Below, piece by piece: positions 36,371 to 44,777 of a DNA stretch of 64,000 nt; positions within the stretch are counted from its first letter, which is position 1, and each line of letters starts with the position of its first letter. This DNA comes from Legionella genomosp. 1. GTDB lineage: Bacteria > Pseudomonadota > Gammaproteobacteria > Legionellales > Legionellaceae. The notes under the pieces are model-generated. The model was not told the DNA's origin and did not search any database. It saw only the letters and a list, made by a program, of their open reading frames with translations. Made by a program: the position numbers and the translations under genes. The stretch covers positions 1 through 64,000 of the forward strand of contig CAMCUM010000005.1 in NCBI GenBank assembly GCA_945878975.1. Reading direction: 5' to 3'.

Positions 36371-36409
36371 ATGTAGCCCGCGATAAGCGTAGCGTTTTGC
36401 GAGCTACAT
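36371..36409. repeat. Palindrome between rubredoxin and hemJ
   Basis: ATGTAGCCCGCGATAAGCGT pairs imperfectly with CGTTTTGCGAGCTACAT. It is related to the GTAGCC-type repeats and lies between two convergent genes, where it could act as a bidirectional 3'-end hairpin. Confidence 0.55.
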
Positions 36410-36430
36410 GAGACCTGGTTTCAGACCAGT

Positions 36431-36850
36431 TTACGGCTTAACCACCGCCAATAACACAATACCAATCAACAGCAATGTTGGAAATTCATTAAATATTCGA
36501 TAAAATTTAGCAGAGTGCTGATTGTGTTTTGCAGCAAAGCGCTTCACGCAATAACCGCAATACCCATGATAAATCCATAATAACAGTACCAAAGCTAGCT
36601 TAGCCTGCATCCATCCTGCATGCGCATAATAACTGGGATCATTACTAAACAACCAAAGACCCAACCCAGTTGACATCACGCCAGCTGGACACATAATGGC
36701 ATAAAACAACCTAAATTCCATGGTCTGGAAGCGCTCAAAGCTTATTTTATCCTTTGCCTGGGTATGATAAACAAATAATCTAGGTAGATAAAATAAGCCT
36801 GCAAACCAAGCTACGATGGCAATGATATGAAATGCCTTGATAAACAACAT
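36431..36850 (-). CDS. hemJ: Protoporphyrinogen IX oxidase HemJ
   Basis: A membrane enzyme oxidising protoporphyrinogen IX to protoporphyrin IX in heme synthesis. 139 residues with four helices. HemJ (UPF0093) signatures are the conserved His8 in KAFHIIAIVAWFAGLFYLPR, FRLFYAIMCPAGVMSTGLGLWL, WMQAKLALVLLLWIYHGYCG and the RIFNEFPTLLLIGIVLLAVVKP end. It lies 9 bases after terC. Confidence 0.92.
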   Translation of the reverse strand: MLFIKAFHIIAIVAWFAGLFYLPRLFVYHTQAKDKISFERFQTMEFRLFYAIMCPAGVMSTGLGLWLFSNDPSYYAHAGWMQAKLALVLLLWIYHGYCGYCVKRFAAKHNQHSAKFYRIFNEFPTLLLIGIVLLAVVKP

Positions 36851-36859
36851 ATACTTCTC

Positions 36860-37573
36860 CTATTTACGACCCTTAGATTGTTTTTTTCCTTTGAGTATAT
36901 TCAACAGTTCTAGACTCAATGAAAACACTAATACCACATAGAGATATTCTCTAGGAATATGGAAAGAAAAGCCATCAGCAATTAAAAATGTGCCAATCAA
37001 TAGTAAAAAAGACAATGCCAACATTTTAATGGTAGGATAAGCACGGATAAATTCTGTGATAGTCGCACTTAAATACAACATACCAATTATCGCAATACTG
37101 ATAGCTACTGCCATAATCCAAAACTCAGTAGTTAATCCAACAGCAGTCATCACACTATCGAAGGAAAAAACCAAATCCATCAGAACAACCTGTGACACAA
37201 CTTGCCAAAATGAATGACGCATTTTAGCATCGCGTGGCGCCATCGGTTGTGGCGACATTTCAAAATGAATTTCTTGAACTGCTTTCGCAACTAAAAACAA
37301 CCCTCCCAGCAATAAAAACAAGGAATGAAATGAAAAAGAGATGCCATGAAAAACAAACAGAATTTTCTTAAAACCAACTAAGACGACCGCAAAAGCCAAT
37401 AAAAACAAACGTGCTAGCCAGGCAAAAGTCAAACCCCAATAACGCGCACGCTCTCGGGCATGGATAGGGAGTTTTTCAGTCAAAATTGACAAAAAAAGCA
37501 AATTATCTATCCCCAAAATAATTTCTAGGCAGATCAAGGTCAACAAAGTGATGCCAATATTTATACAGTTCAT
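36860..37573 (-). CDS. TerC-family integral membrane protein
   Basis: 237 residues with about seven helices. TerC-family proteins are linked to metal-ion (often manganese) export or tellurite resistance. The acidic membrane residues typical of the family are visible in LEIILGIDNLLFLSIL (about 16-31) and VLMDLVFSFDSVMTAVGLT (about 133-151). The end is Lys-rich (LKGKKQSKGRK). It is upstream of hemJ in a likely two-gene transcript and divergent from pcnB. Confidence 0.88.
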   Translation of the reverse strand: MNCINIGITLLTLICLEIILGIDNLLFLSILTEKLPIHARERARYWGLTFAWLARLFLLAFAVVLVGFKKILFVFHGISFSFHSLFLLLGGLFLVAKAVQEIHFEMSPQPMAPRDAKMRHSFWQVVSQVVLMDLVFSFDSVMTAVGLTTEFWIMAVAISIAIIGMLYLSATITEFIRAYPTIKMLALSFLLLIGTFLIADGFSFHIPREYLYVVLVFSLSLELLNILKGKKQSKGRK

Positions 37574-37708
37574 AGTCTATGTTCCTTATTAACCAACTTC
37601 CTACTATTGTAGCCCAGATAAAACGACGTGAAACGCAGGGTTTAAACTTATTGACCAGCTTCCTATTTTCATAGTACTATATTTAAGTGACATTTTGAGT
37701 ATATAAAC

Positions 37709-39004
37709 ATTAATATCATTAAAAAATTTCTCAACAGAAACAAATCACAAAAACCAAGCGTAGATTCTCGGTTTATTGTCCCGCGTGATAAACACAATAT
37801 TTCAAACCAAGATATTGATCGGAATGCATTAGACGTTGTGAATCGTTTGACATCCGCAGGATATGAGGCCTATTTGGTTGGCGGCGCCATACGAGATCTG
37901 CTGGTAAAACAAAAACCCAAAGATTTTGATATTGCAACCAGTGCAACACCGCAGCAAATTAAAAAAGTTATTCGACAAGCCCGCATCATAGGCCGACGGT
38001 TTAAATTGGTTCATATCCCCTTTCACAGAGACATCATTGAAGTTGCCACATTTCGATCGCATGAGCCGATTGATACCAATATGCAAACCAATGATCGTGG
38101 TATGTTGATTGAAGACAATGTTTACGGCACACTGGAACAAGATGCCTGGCGGCGAGATTTTGCAGCCAACTCCCTTTATTATCAGGTTGAAACTGAGTCA
38201 ATCATTGACTTTACTCAGGGTTTTCACGATATGCAGCAAAAATGTCTGCGCATGATCGGCGTTCCTGATACGCGTTATCATGAAGATCCCGTTCGCATGT
38301 TACGTGCAGTGCGCTTTTCAGCCAAACTGGGATTTAGCATTGCCCCTGATACGGCAGAACCTATGACGCGCTTAAATCACTTGCTAACCCAAGTTTCCGG
38401 TTCGCGTCTGTTTGACGAAATGGTCAAATTATATCAAGGCGGCCATGCAAATACTGCCCAAAAGCTCCTAGAACAATACGGCTTATTCCAGCAACTGTTT
38501 CCTTCGGCTGCAGCAGTACCCAAACACTACCCCATGCAAGCATTTTTACAATTTGCCCTTGAAAGTACAGATACACGGGTGCGAACGCGCAAACCGGTGA
38601 ATCCCGCTTTTCTATTTGCCGTAATTTTATGGTTCCCTATGAAAATACGCGCCAAGATATTACAAAATGCCGGCACAGATCCCATCCCTGCACTAGACCA
38701 AGCCTTCTCTCAAGTCATCTCTGAACAATGCAAAATCATTACAATCCCCAAGCGTCACGCACAGGTCATCCGCGATATATGGCATTTACAATCGCGTTTT
38801 GCCAAACGTAGTGGTAACAAAGCCCATCAATTATTTCAACATCCACGTTTTCGAGCTGCGTATGATTTTTTCGTACTGCGCGCACTAGCAAATGAGGAAT
38901 CATTAGAAGTAGCCAAATGGTGGACGACTTTCCAAGAAGTGGATGAAGACATTCAAGAAAAGATGATAGCAGCATGCAATACCAACCATCCTCAAAAAAG
39001 CTGA
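37709..39004 (+). CDS. pcnB: Poly(A) polymerase I, probable AUU start
   Basis: Adds 3' poly(A) tails that promote RNA decay. The conserved N-terminal sequence FIVPRDKHNISNQDIDRNAL lies upstream of the first ordinary start codon (GTG 37838), in the same frame and without a stop back to 37688. In-frame candidates there are only ATT 37709, ATC 37715, ATT 37718 and ATA 37703. ATT 37709 has a GAG 9 bases upstream. E. coli pcnB is known to start with AUU. From there the protein has 431 residues, with GGAIRDLL and the catalytic Asp pair in KDFDIATSAT (about 72/74). folK follows after 4 bases. Confidence 0.9.
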   Translation: MNIIKKFLNRNKSQKPSVDSRFIVPRDKHNISNQDIDRNALDVVNRLTSAGYEAYLVGGAIRDLLVKQKPKDFDIATSATPQQIKKVIRQARIIGRRFKLVHIPFHRDIIEVATFRSHEPIDTNMQTNDRGMLIEDNVYGTLEQDAWRRDFAANSLYYQVETESIIDFTQGFHDMQQKCLRMIGVPDTRYHEDPVRMLRAVRFSAKLGFSIAPDTAEPMTRLNHLLTQVSGSRLFDEMVKLYQGGHANTAQKLLEQYGLFQQLFPSAAAVPKHYPMQAFLQFALESTDTRVRTRKPVNPAFLFAVILWFPMKIRAKILQNAGTDPIPALDQAFSQVISEQCKIITIPKRHAQVIRDIWHLQSRFAKRSGNKAHQLFQHPRFRAAYDFFVLRALANEESLEVAKWWTTFQEVDEDIQEKMIAACNTNHPQKS

Positions 39005-39008
39005 TGCC

Positions 39009-39485
39009 ATGGCAATTGTATACCTTGCGTTAGGTTCCAATCTCGACATGCCCCGCCGACAATTGACAAATGCTTTAAAGCATTTGCAATCTTTTCCACG
39101 CACTTACATCCTCGCACGCTCGAAAATTTATCTTACCAAACCATTTGGAATCAAGGCACAACCCAATTATCTCAATATGGTTGTGGCTATCAAGACTAGT
39201 TTATCACCCCATGCACTGCTCATAGCTTGCAAAAAAACAGAAAAAAAACAATGTAGGATACGCAAAAAAATCTGGGGCGCACGAAGTATCGATATTGATA
39301 TTTTATTATACGAACAAAAAGTCATTCAACAGAAAGGTCTTACTGTCCCGCATCCGCAACTTCTGCTACGCGACTTTGTGCTGGTACCACTGTTAGAAAT
39401 ATCACCCAATCAATGTTTACCATGCGGTCAGAAAATCCTTTTCACGCGAGAAACAACCCAAACTATTATGGGTTGTAGACTATAA
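39009..39485 (+). CDS. folK: 6-hydroxymethyl-7,8-dihydropterin pyrophosphokinase
   Basis: Transfers pyrophosphate from ATP to the pterin in folate synthesis. 158 residues. HPPK motifs: YLALGSNLDMPRRQL at the start, QPNYLNMVVAIKT, and the metal/ATP site WGARSIDIDILLYE with two Asp, followed by VPHPQLLLRDFVLVPLLEI. It lies 4 bases after pcnB, the usual pcnB-folK arrangement. Confidence 0.95.
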   Translation: MAIVYLALGSNLDMPRRQLTNALKHLQSFPRTYILARSKIYLTKPFGIKAQPNYLNMVVAIKTSLSPHALLIACKKTEKKQCRIRKKIWGARSIDIDILLYEQKVIQQKGLTVPHPQLLLRDFVLVPLLEISPNQCLPCGQKILFTRETTQTIMGCRL

Positions 39486-39511
39486 AGATTGCAAGGATTG
39501 CACAAAGAGCC

Positions 39512-41137
39512 CTAACTCTCACCGGAGAAATAACCAAACCTCGTACCTGAATTGGGTAGTGATGTGTCAATTGCCGCACTACCCTTTTCGCTTATAAAGA
39601 ACATACCTGATACCTGTGAAGTTTGTGCTGAAGTTACTTTAAGTTCTTTTCTAGGCAATTGAACGATGCCAGTGTCCAACACGGAGGTATTTTCTGATGC
39701 ATCATCACCATGCCTTTTACCATTAAGAGATATGGCGGTATCGACAAAAAATGTAGCGGGGACTTTTGATGTTTGTATTTCCTGTCCTTTTTTAGGTAAA
39801 ACAACCCAGTCCGCGCATGACATTTCATGGGTTGCGGCAGGCTCTTTTTTTATGGACCGTAAAAAATTATTGAAATCAAAATAGATACAACTGGGTATAT
39901 TTGACGACACAGTAGGAGGCCTGTCGACATATTCCTCCAACGACACAATTCGATCTGCCTGTGATTTGTTTAGCGCTAAGAGACACCGTAAAATGTGTTG
40001 ATAGTAATCTTCGAAGCAAATCTGATTTCTTTCTAATAAATCTTTAAAAATACATTTAACGTAAGGTTCATAATAAAATTCTTTAAATTTATCATGATTA
40101 TGAGCGAGATTTTCTCCCGAAAAAGCAAGGATAAAATTGTCTCTACAATTTTCACGTGGCTCAGAAAAGAGCGCCTGCATCTTTATTCGACATTCAGGCG
40201 TATTAAACAGAATGGTTGCGTAGAGATTTAGCAACGCTGAATGCGTTTGTAGACATTTAGCCCAGGCTACCGTAGCACCAAAAAACATATAAATAGAACC
40301 ATAACGGTCCTCAAAAAATTCATCATTATCTTTAAATGTACCAAATACATCCTTATCATTAGAATCTGCCGCCGCATTAAATGCTTCCAATAAACGCTCA
40401 ATAACCCCTATGCGTGTCAATCTACTTGAACTGAGTAGCGGATCAAAAGTAGCATACCTATCATCCACCATCAGCGAATTTTCGCCTTGTAAATTGCCTC
40501 CTGGATGTTTGAGGTCATAATCTTCATGATTAAAAAAATGCTCGATGGTAACAGTATCCAGTGCATCATGTGAGTAAAACTCAAACAAAGGATTGCTTAA
40601 ATGCGCCTCAGTCTCTTGGCTACCTTGATAAAGAAATCTTGTTAATAAAAGTGGTTTGTCACCAAAGTTCGCATTGAATGCAACGTCACCTAAGATGTTT
40701 CGAATACCAAACCAAATGCCTAATTGACAAAACATACCGCAATCAATAACGGCCGGACCACGCAACAATTGGTTTAAAGCCTCTGCAGGGTTCGTTCCAA
40801 TATACTGAAGTGTAATACAATTATCTTTAAATAGGATTCCCCAATCACCTGCCGTCAAAGCATCTAACGAATGCGGCATAACTATTTGATCGGCTGGACA
40901 ATCTGCATTCCATAATTGAGCAAGATGATTATTGTTATACAAGCCAGCAAAACGGCTACCATAGTAGCCCGCACGCTCATCCGGATGCATATTAGCCAGA
41001 TCGATAAAACGATTCACCCCTGCTTTAAAGTTTTGAATAGTATGCTCTTTTGGCACAGAAAACTCCGCCAGCGCTTGATTCAAAACTGGCGTATCAACTT
41101 CTAGTTGACCAAGGTGCTCTAACAGCATATTTTGCAT
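39512..41137 (-). CDS. Tgl-like transglutaminase candidate, 541 residues
   Basis: No full-length family is recognised. Residues about 116-232 follow the pattern of the Bacillus spore transglutaminase Tgl core: NPAEALNQLLRGPAVIDCGM with Asp132-Cys133 (Tgl: Glu115-Cys116), an ILGDVAFNANF segment (Tgl: SINESDFNRLF), and HFFNHEDYDLKHPGGNLQGE with Glu219 before N (Tgl: NP...WRGEN, Glu187). These are the positions of the Tgl nucleophile and acid. The long helical C-terminal half (about 240-430) and the Lys/Ser/Thr-rich tail are unlike Tgl. There is no signal peptide. A deamidase, transglutaminase or other NlpC/P60-like thiol enzyme is possible. Assignment by eye only. Confidence 0.55.
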   Translation of the reverse strand: MQNMLLEHLGQLEVDTPVLNQALAEFSVPKEHTIQNFKAGVNRFIDLANMHPDERAGYYGSRFAGLYNNNHLAQLWNADCPADQIVMPHSLDALTAGDWGILFKDNCITLQYIGTNPAEALNQLLRGPAVIDCGMFCQLGIWFGIRNILGDVAFNANFGDKPLLLTRFLYQGSQETEAHLSNPLFEFYSHDALDTVTIEHFFNHEDYDLKHPGGNLQGENSLMVDDRYATFDPLLSSSRLTRIGVIERLLEAFNAAADSNDKDVFGTFKDNDEFFEDRYGSIYMFFGATVAWAKCLQTHSALLNLYATILFNTPECRIKMQALFSEPRENCRDNFILAFSGENLAHNHDKFKEFYYEPYVKCIFKDLLERNQICFEDYYQHILRCLLALNKSQADRIVSLEEYVDRPPTVSSNIPSCIYFDFNNFLRSIKKEPAATHEMSCADWVVLPKKGQEIQTSKVPATFFVDTAISLNGKRHGDDASENTSVLDTGIVQLPRKELKVTSAQTSQVSGMFFISEKGSAAIDTSLPNSGTRFGYFSGES

Positions 41138-41224
41138 TAATATTTACCCAAAAAAAATACGATGCGCATTGTATCACGGAGTATATAGTGCTCATAGGCA
41201 AATTCAGTGAGATAATGAGAAACC

Positions 41225-41233
41225 TGCTATACT
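41225..41233 (+). promoter_or_regulatory. Extended -10 promoter of the universal stress protein gene
   Basis: TGCTATACT, an extended -10 element (TGn plus TATACT), 33 bases before the ATG. The -35 region at the expected spacing is poor. Confidence 0.4.
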
Positions 41234-41266
41234 AAATAAAAATACGCATTTCTGGGGAGAACAAGG

Positions 41267-41683
41267 ATGAGTATCACCATATTACATGCAACCGATCTAT
41301 CCGAAAATCATTTTGACATGTGCGAGCGCGCCGTCGACCTAGCTAAGAAACTCAATGCTAAGCTCTATCTGCTCCATGTGGTAGAAACCCCTTCCACTAT
41401 GGTCCTAGCCCAAGGACTGGGCTTTACCGAAATAGAAAGCCCAGAACCACTACTAGAAGACGCACGATCTGTCATGGCGCTTTTAGGCGAAACGTTTGGA
41501 ATCCCCAAAAAACAGCTACTCATTGAATTGGGCACACCTAAACAGCGTATTTTACAAAAGGAAGCTGATTTAGCATGCCAAATGATCATTGTCGGACATC
41601 ATTCTACCAATCCTATGCTGGGTAACACAGCACGATCCGTTGTGGATGATGCAAAATGTGACGTTTTAACATTAAAGAGTTAA
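41267..41683 (+). CDS. Universal stress protein (UspA family)
   Basis: A 138-residue single-domain Usp-fold cytoplasmic protein. It starts SITILHATDLSENHFDMCERA (nucleotide-binding Asp region) and ends with the ATP-loop type signature VGHHSTNPMLGNTARSVV. It has a GGGGAG ribosome-binding site. It is a stand-alone gene, convergent with the small lipoprotein gene and separated from it by a palindrome. Confidence 0.9.
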   Translation: MSITILHATDLSENHFDMCERAVDLAKKLNAKLYLLHVVETPSTMVLAQGLGFTEIESPEPLLEDARSVMALLGETFGIPKKQLLIELGTPKQRILQKEADLACQMIIVGHHSTNPMLGNTARSVVDDAKCDVLTLKS

Positions 41684-41688
41684 GCCGC

Positions 41689-41722
41689 ATTCTTGATACA
41701 GCGCTTTGCTGCATCAAGAATA
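41689..41722. repeat. Palindrome between convergent genes
   Basis: ATTCTTGATACAGCG pairs with CTGCATCAAGAAT, with the loop between. It is a shortened relative of the GATGCAGCGCAGC repeats, placed between the Usp gene and the lipoprotein gene. Confidence 0.55.
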
Positions 41723-41731
41723 CGAATTCAT

Positions 41732-41896
41732 TTAGTACCAACCACTATCCGTATAAGTGCTTCCATAACCACATGAGGTACAAGTGCTGCACCCTTCACA
41801 TTTACTGGTATCCAAACCGGTTGACATATCTTCGCAGCAACCAGTTACCAAAGCACATGATGTGGCTAAAACCAAGGCTAAAATTAGTGTTTTCAT
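41732..41896 (-). CDS. Tiny cysteine-rich lipoprotein (54 residues)
   Basis: ATG at 41896 with AAAGGA 7 bases upstream, stop TAA at 41732. The protein starts MKTLILALVLATSCALVTGC: a short hydrophobic signal ending in the lipobox LVTG|C20, followed by Cys21. It continues with a Cys-dense stretch (KCEGCSTCTSCGYG) and a Tyr/Ser/Gly end. It should be lipidated at Cys20 and sit in the envelope. The five remaining Cys could bind a metal or form disulfides. No family is recognised. A TATAAT (41948-41953, minus strand) lies about 50 bases upstream. Confidence 0.7.
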   Translation of the reverse strand: MKTLILALVLATSCALVTGCCEDMSTGLDTSKCEGCSTCTSCGYGSTYTDSGWY

Positions 41897-42027
41897 GATT
41901 AATCCTTTTAATCATCTTTGTACTATAAGTATAGTATAGCTTCTGATATTATACAAATTTTGTACAAACAAATCTAATTTAGTACAATATGTGATTGCGC
42001 GCGCAGCACCCTAATACATTGAGATGA

Positions 42028-44628
42028 TTAAGAAAACTGAGTGCCCCCCCAGAAATCTTCATAATCTGCTTCAGTAAATTCCACGAGGAAATTCGCCAGA
42101 TCTTGATCTGTAATTTCATGTCCAAATTCTGCATGCCTACCACTAGTGCTCGCATTTTGTGATCCAAACATTCCAAGTACCGCCGCACTACTGGGGAGCA
42201 TAAGCGCCATAGGTTCAGCGATTGCATCTTCATTAGGAGGCGAACCTAATTTAAATCGTGCGCGCCCGATTGGAAAAACGATGGCTGCACTTTGCGGATG
42301 TATCGTGCGATCCGATATAGCGCTAGAGATAGAACTAGAAATAGAACAGGATTGTGACGTTACCGATTCGACACTTTGCGAAATTACGATAGGTTCAGGC
42401 AATGTCAGATGAAGGATACTGTCATTTAAAATTACCTGACTCGTTGCACCTAAATAACCATGTGCTTGCGTTCCCATAATTACATCACGTGGAATAAGCT
42501 GTAAATCTTGCGGGAGCAATTTTATACTAATCAAAATAGCACCTGATCCGTCTTCTCTAAGACGTAGTGCACGTCCTAGTCGCTGCATGATACGACGAAT
42601 ACGGGTCACATAAATTGAAAAATCAAGAATGACATTTACATTCACATCATCAAATCCTTCATCCAATGCACCAACAGCAACAATTACTGGTACCGCATTC
42701 GTTTTAAAAGCATGCAGTACTGCTTCACGATTAGGCGCTTTTGTATGGAACGCTTGAATATTTTGTTTAAATAAATGTGTTAATAGTGTTGCCAGTAAAT
42801 TGGCATGGTCGATAGAATCCGTAAATACCATCATTTTTTTAGTACTTGATACGGTATCTTTTACCTGCTTCAATACTGAAAGTGCCGTTAAACTAAACCC
42901 AGCTTCCTCACACATTAAATTAGCTATTTCTTGGCGAGATTCCGCATCGAGCTCTTTTATGTTGCGCCCCATACGTTGTCGTATCGATTTTGTTAATCGT
43001 TTCGCTTGTTCGTACATAGAAAAATCAATTGTTAACGCTTGAAGGGGCGCAAGTTCACCGTTCACAATGGCCTCAGGTAATGCCTGTGTCACAACGTGTT
43101 GGCAAATGGCATCTATTTCAGGATATTCCCCAGGCAATGTAGAGGCGGAAAATAAAATAATCGGGCGCCGACAAGGTGTCGTGCTGATAAATTCATACAT
43201 TTTCTCCCCCACGACATGATGACCTTCATCCACAATTAATAGTGAGAAGAAATTAGGGTGAAAAAAAACTTCTTTTTCAAGATGGGCATTCTGATGAGTT
43301 ATCATATATTCTTGTAAAGCATCGGCATTTGGGAATTTTTCTTCAGCTGCTTTGATTTGCCTAATCAAAGATGCTTGCGTTACGATAGTAATCGGTCCAA
43401 TTTGGCAGAATCCCTTACCTTTGGTCGGGCAAAATAACGCAATATGACTCAATTCATACACCATGCCTGTTTCAAGACGATATTCAACTAATTTAGCAAG
43501 TGTTTGCTCTGCTAATACAATTGTAGGCACGACTATGACGGTTGCTACTCTGTTTTCCCACGCTGAATTGACAATAGCAGAAAACTCAGCGGTTTTTCCA
43601 GTGCCAGTAGGTTTGGTCACAACCAAAGGTTTATCGAAATCATATAGACCCGAATATATTTGTTGAAGATCTTGTTGTTGTCGACTCCGTAAAAACGACG
43701 GTGTTCTCCAACGGCCTTCTTGAAGTCTTAGGTTAAAATCATCGCGATTTATAATGATAGGTTGCCAGTCTTCAATGACCAAAGGGGTGGTATCAGCCGT
43801 TTTATTCGAACGTCTTTTTTTCACAGCCGGCTGTGTACTCTGTTCCGGTTGACTAGATGATAAAGTGATGAGTGTTTGCACCTCAAGAATGGCTTGTAAA
43901 GAGAGACTACCTTTTCTTTCTTGTTGTCTCCCAATTCTTTGGATTAAATTTCTTATTAGTTGTTCATTTGAAAGACTGCTATGTTCGTCTTCTTGCACAC
44001 ATAAATAATGATTACACGCAATTGAAATCATACGTGCCCATGGTGAGTAGGAATCAAAAACTTGAAATGATGGGTACAATGCATAAGTACGCTCACAAAA
44101 CGCATCTTCATTCAACAAAGCATATCTATTTTGAAATGGAATATAGCTCAAGCTGGCATCTTCAAAAGCACTGATAGCTAAGCCCAATAAGTTTTTTTCA
44201 CTGCATTTTCGAATGACGTCCTGCTGCAACTCGCTCATTGCTTGTTGTGATGGATTCAGTAACAGACTAATATTGGTATCCTCTGCGTTAATTTGGTGCA
44301 TTTTCATCCAGATAACGCCTAATTCATAATGTATTTTCGCAGTGTAATGACATACGTACAGGAGTTGAGCTGGAACGAGTGACTCATTATTTATCGCTAA
44401 TAAGGTATTCAATGCAGCGTATTGATAAAATATTTTTTGGTCGACTTGATCTGTGCTTTCGGCATAGACTTCGAATAAATAGGCTGTTCTTAAATCTTTT
44501 AATAACGCATCTGCTTGAAATTGCGCACGTAAACGTGATGGAATTCCAAAATAGCGTTCAAATTGGTTATGAAACAAATCAATGGTTGCTATTTCCAAAA
44601 GACGCTTGAGTTCTGACTGATCTTGCAT
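42028..44628 (-). CDS. Superfamily 2 helicase-like protein with novel N-terminus
   Basis: 866 residues. N-terminal helical domain (about 1-255) without recognised family; a linker with the basic cluster KKRRSNK (270-276). Then a DEAD/DEAH-type ATPase: motif I KPTGTGKTAEF (Lys345), motif Ia-like VVPTIVLAEQTL, motif II VDEGHH (DEGH 467-470), motif III FSAST, a helicase C-terminal domain with MVFTDSIDHANLL, GALDEGFDD and motif VI RIMQRLGRALRLRED. The remainder is Ser-rich (SCSISSSISSAIS) and ends in an acidic tail (TEADYEDFWGG). The domain order resembles type I/III restriction-subunit and UvrB-like helicases, but no methylase or nuclease is adjacent. Role unknown. Confidence 0.8.
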   Translation of the reverse strand: MQDQSELKRLLEIATIDLFHNQFERYFGIPSRLRAQFQADALLKDLRTAYLFEVYAESTDQVDQKIFYQYAALNTLLAINNESLVPAQLLYVCHYTAKIHYELGVIWMKMHQINAEDTNISLLLNPSQQAMSELQQDVIRKCSEKNLLGLAISAFEDASLSYIPFQNRYALLNEDAFCERTYALYPSFQVFDSYSPWARMISIACNHYLCVQEDEHSSLSNEQLIRNLIQRIGRQQERKGSLSLQAILEVQTLITLSSSQPEQSTQPAVKKRRSNKTADTTPLVIEDWQPIIINRDDFNLRLQEGRWRTPSFLRSRQQQDLQQIYSGLYDFDKPLVVTKPTGTGKTAEFSAIVNSAWENRVATVIVVPTIVLAEQTLAKLVEYRLETGMVYELSHIALFCPTKGKGFCQIGPITIVTQASLIRQIKAAEEKFPNADALQEYMITHQNAHLEKEVFFHPNFFSLLIVDEGHHVVGEKMYEFISTTPCRRPIILFSASTLPGEYPEIDAICQHVVTQALPEAIVNGELAPLQALTIDFSMYEQAKRLTKSIRQRMGRNIKELDAESRQEIANLMCEEAGFSLTALSVLKQVKDTVSSTKKMMVFTDSIDHANLLATLLTHLFKQNIQAFHTKAPNREAVLHAFKTNAVPVIVAVGALDEGFDDVNVNVILDFSIYVTRIRRIMQRLGRALRLREDGSGAILISIKLLPQDLQLIPRDVIMGTQAHGYLGATSQVILNDSILHLTLPEPIVISQSVESVTSQSCSISSSISSAISDRTIHPQSAAIVFPIGRARFKLGSPPNEDAIAEPMALMLPSSAAVLGMFGSQNASTSGRHAEFGHEITDQDLANFLVEFTEADYEDFWGGTQFS

Positions 44629-44777
44629 AAGGGTTCCATATTGACCTAGATGATCAATATTTTACCACATCGCTTCGAATTAATCAAAATCATTGGGAAT
44701 TTTATATTTCAGTACATTGACAGGTACCGTGACAATGCAACTGCCGCCTTGTCCGCGTTATGTCGACGACAAAGCCA

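Noticed and set aside
42028-44628. Helicase as part of a type I or type III restriction system
   Set aside because: No methyltransferase, specificity subunit or nuclease domain is present in or next to the gene; the neighbours are biotin genes and a small lipoprotein.
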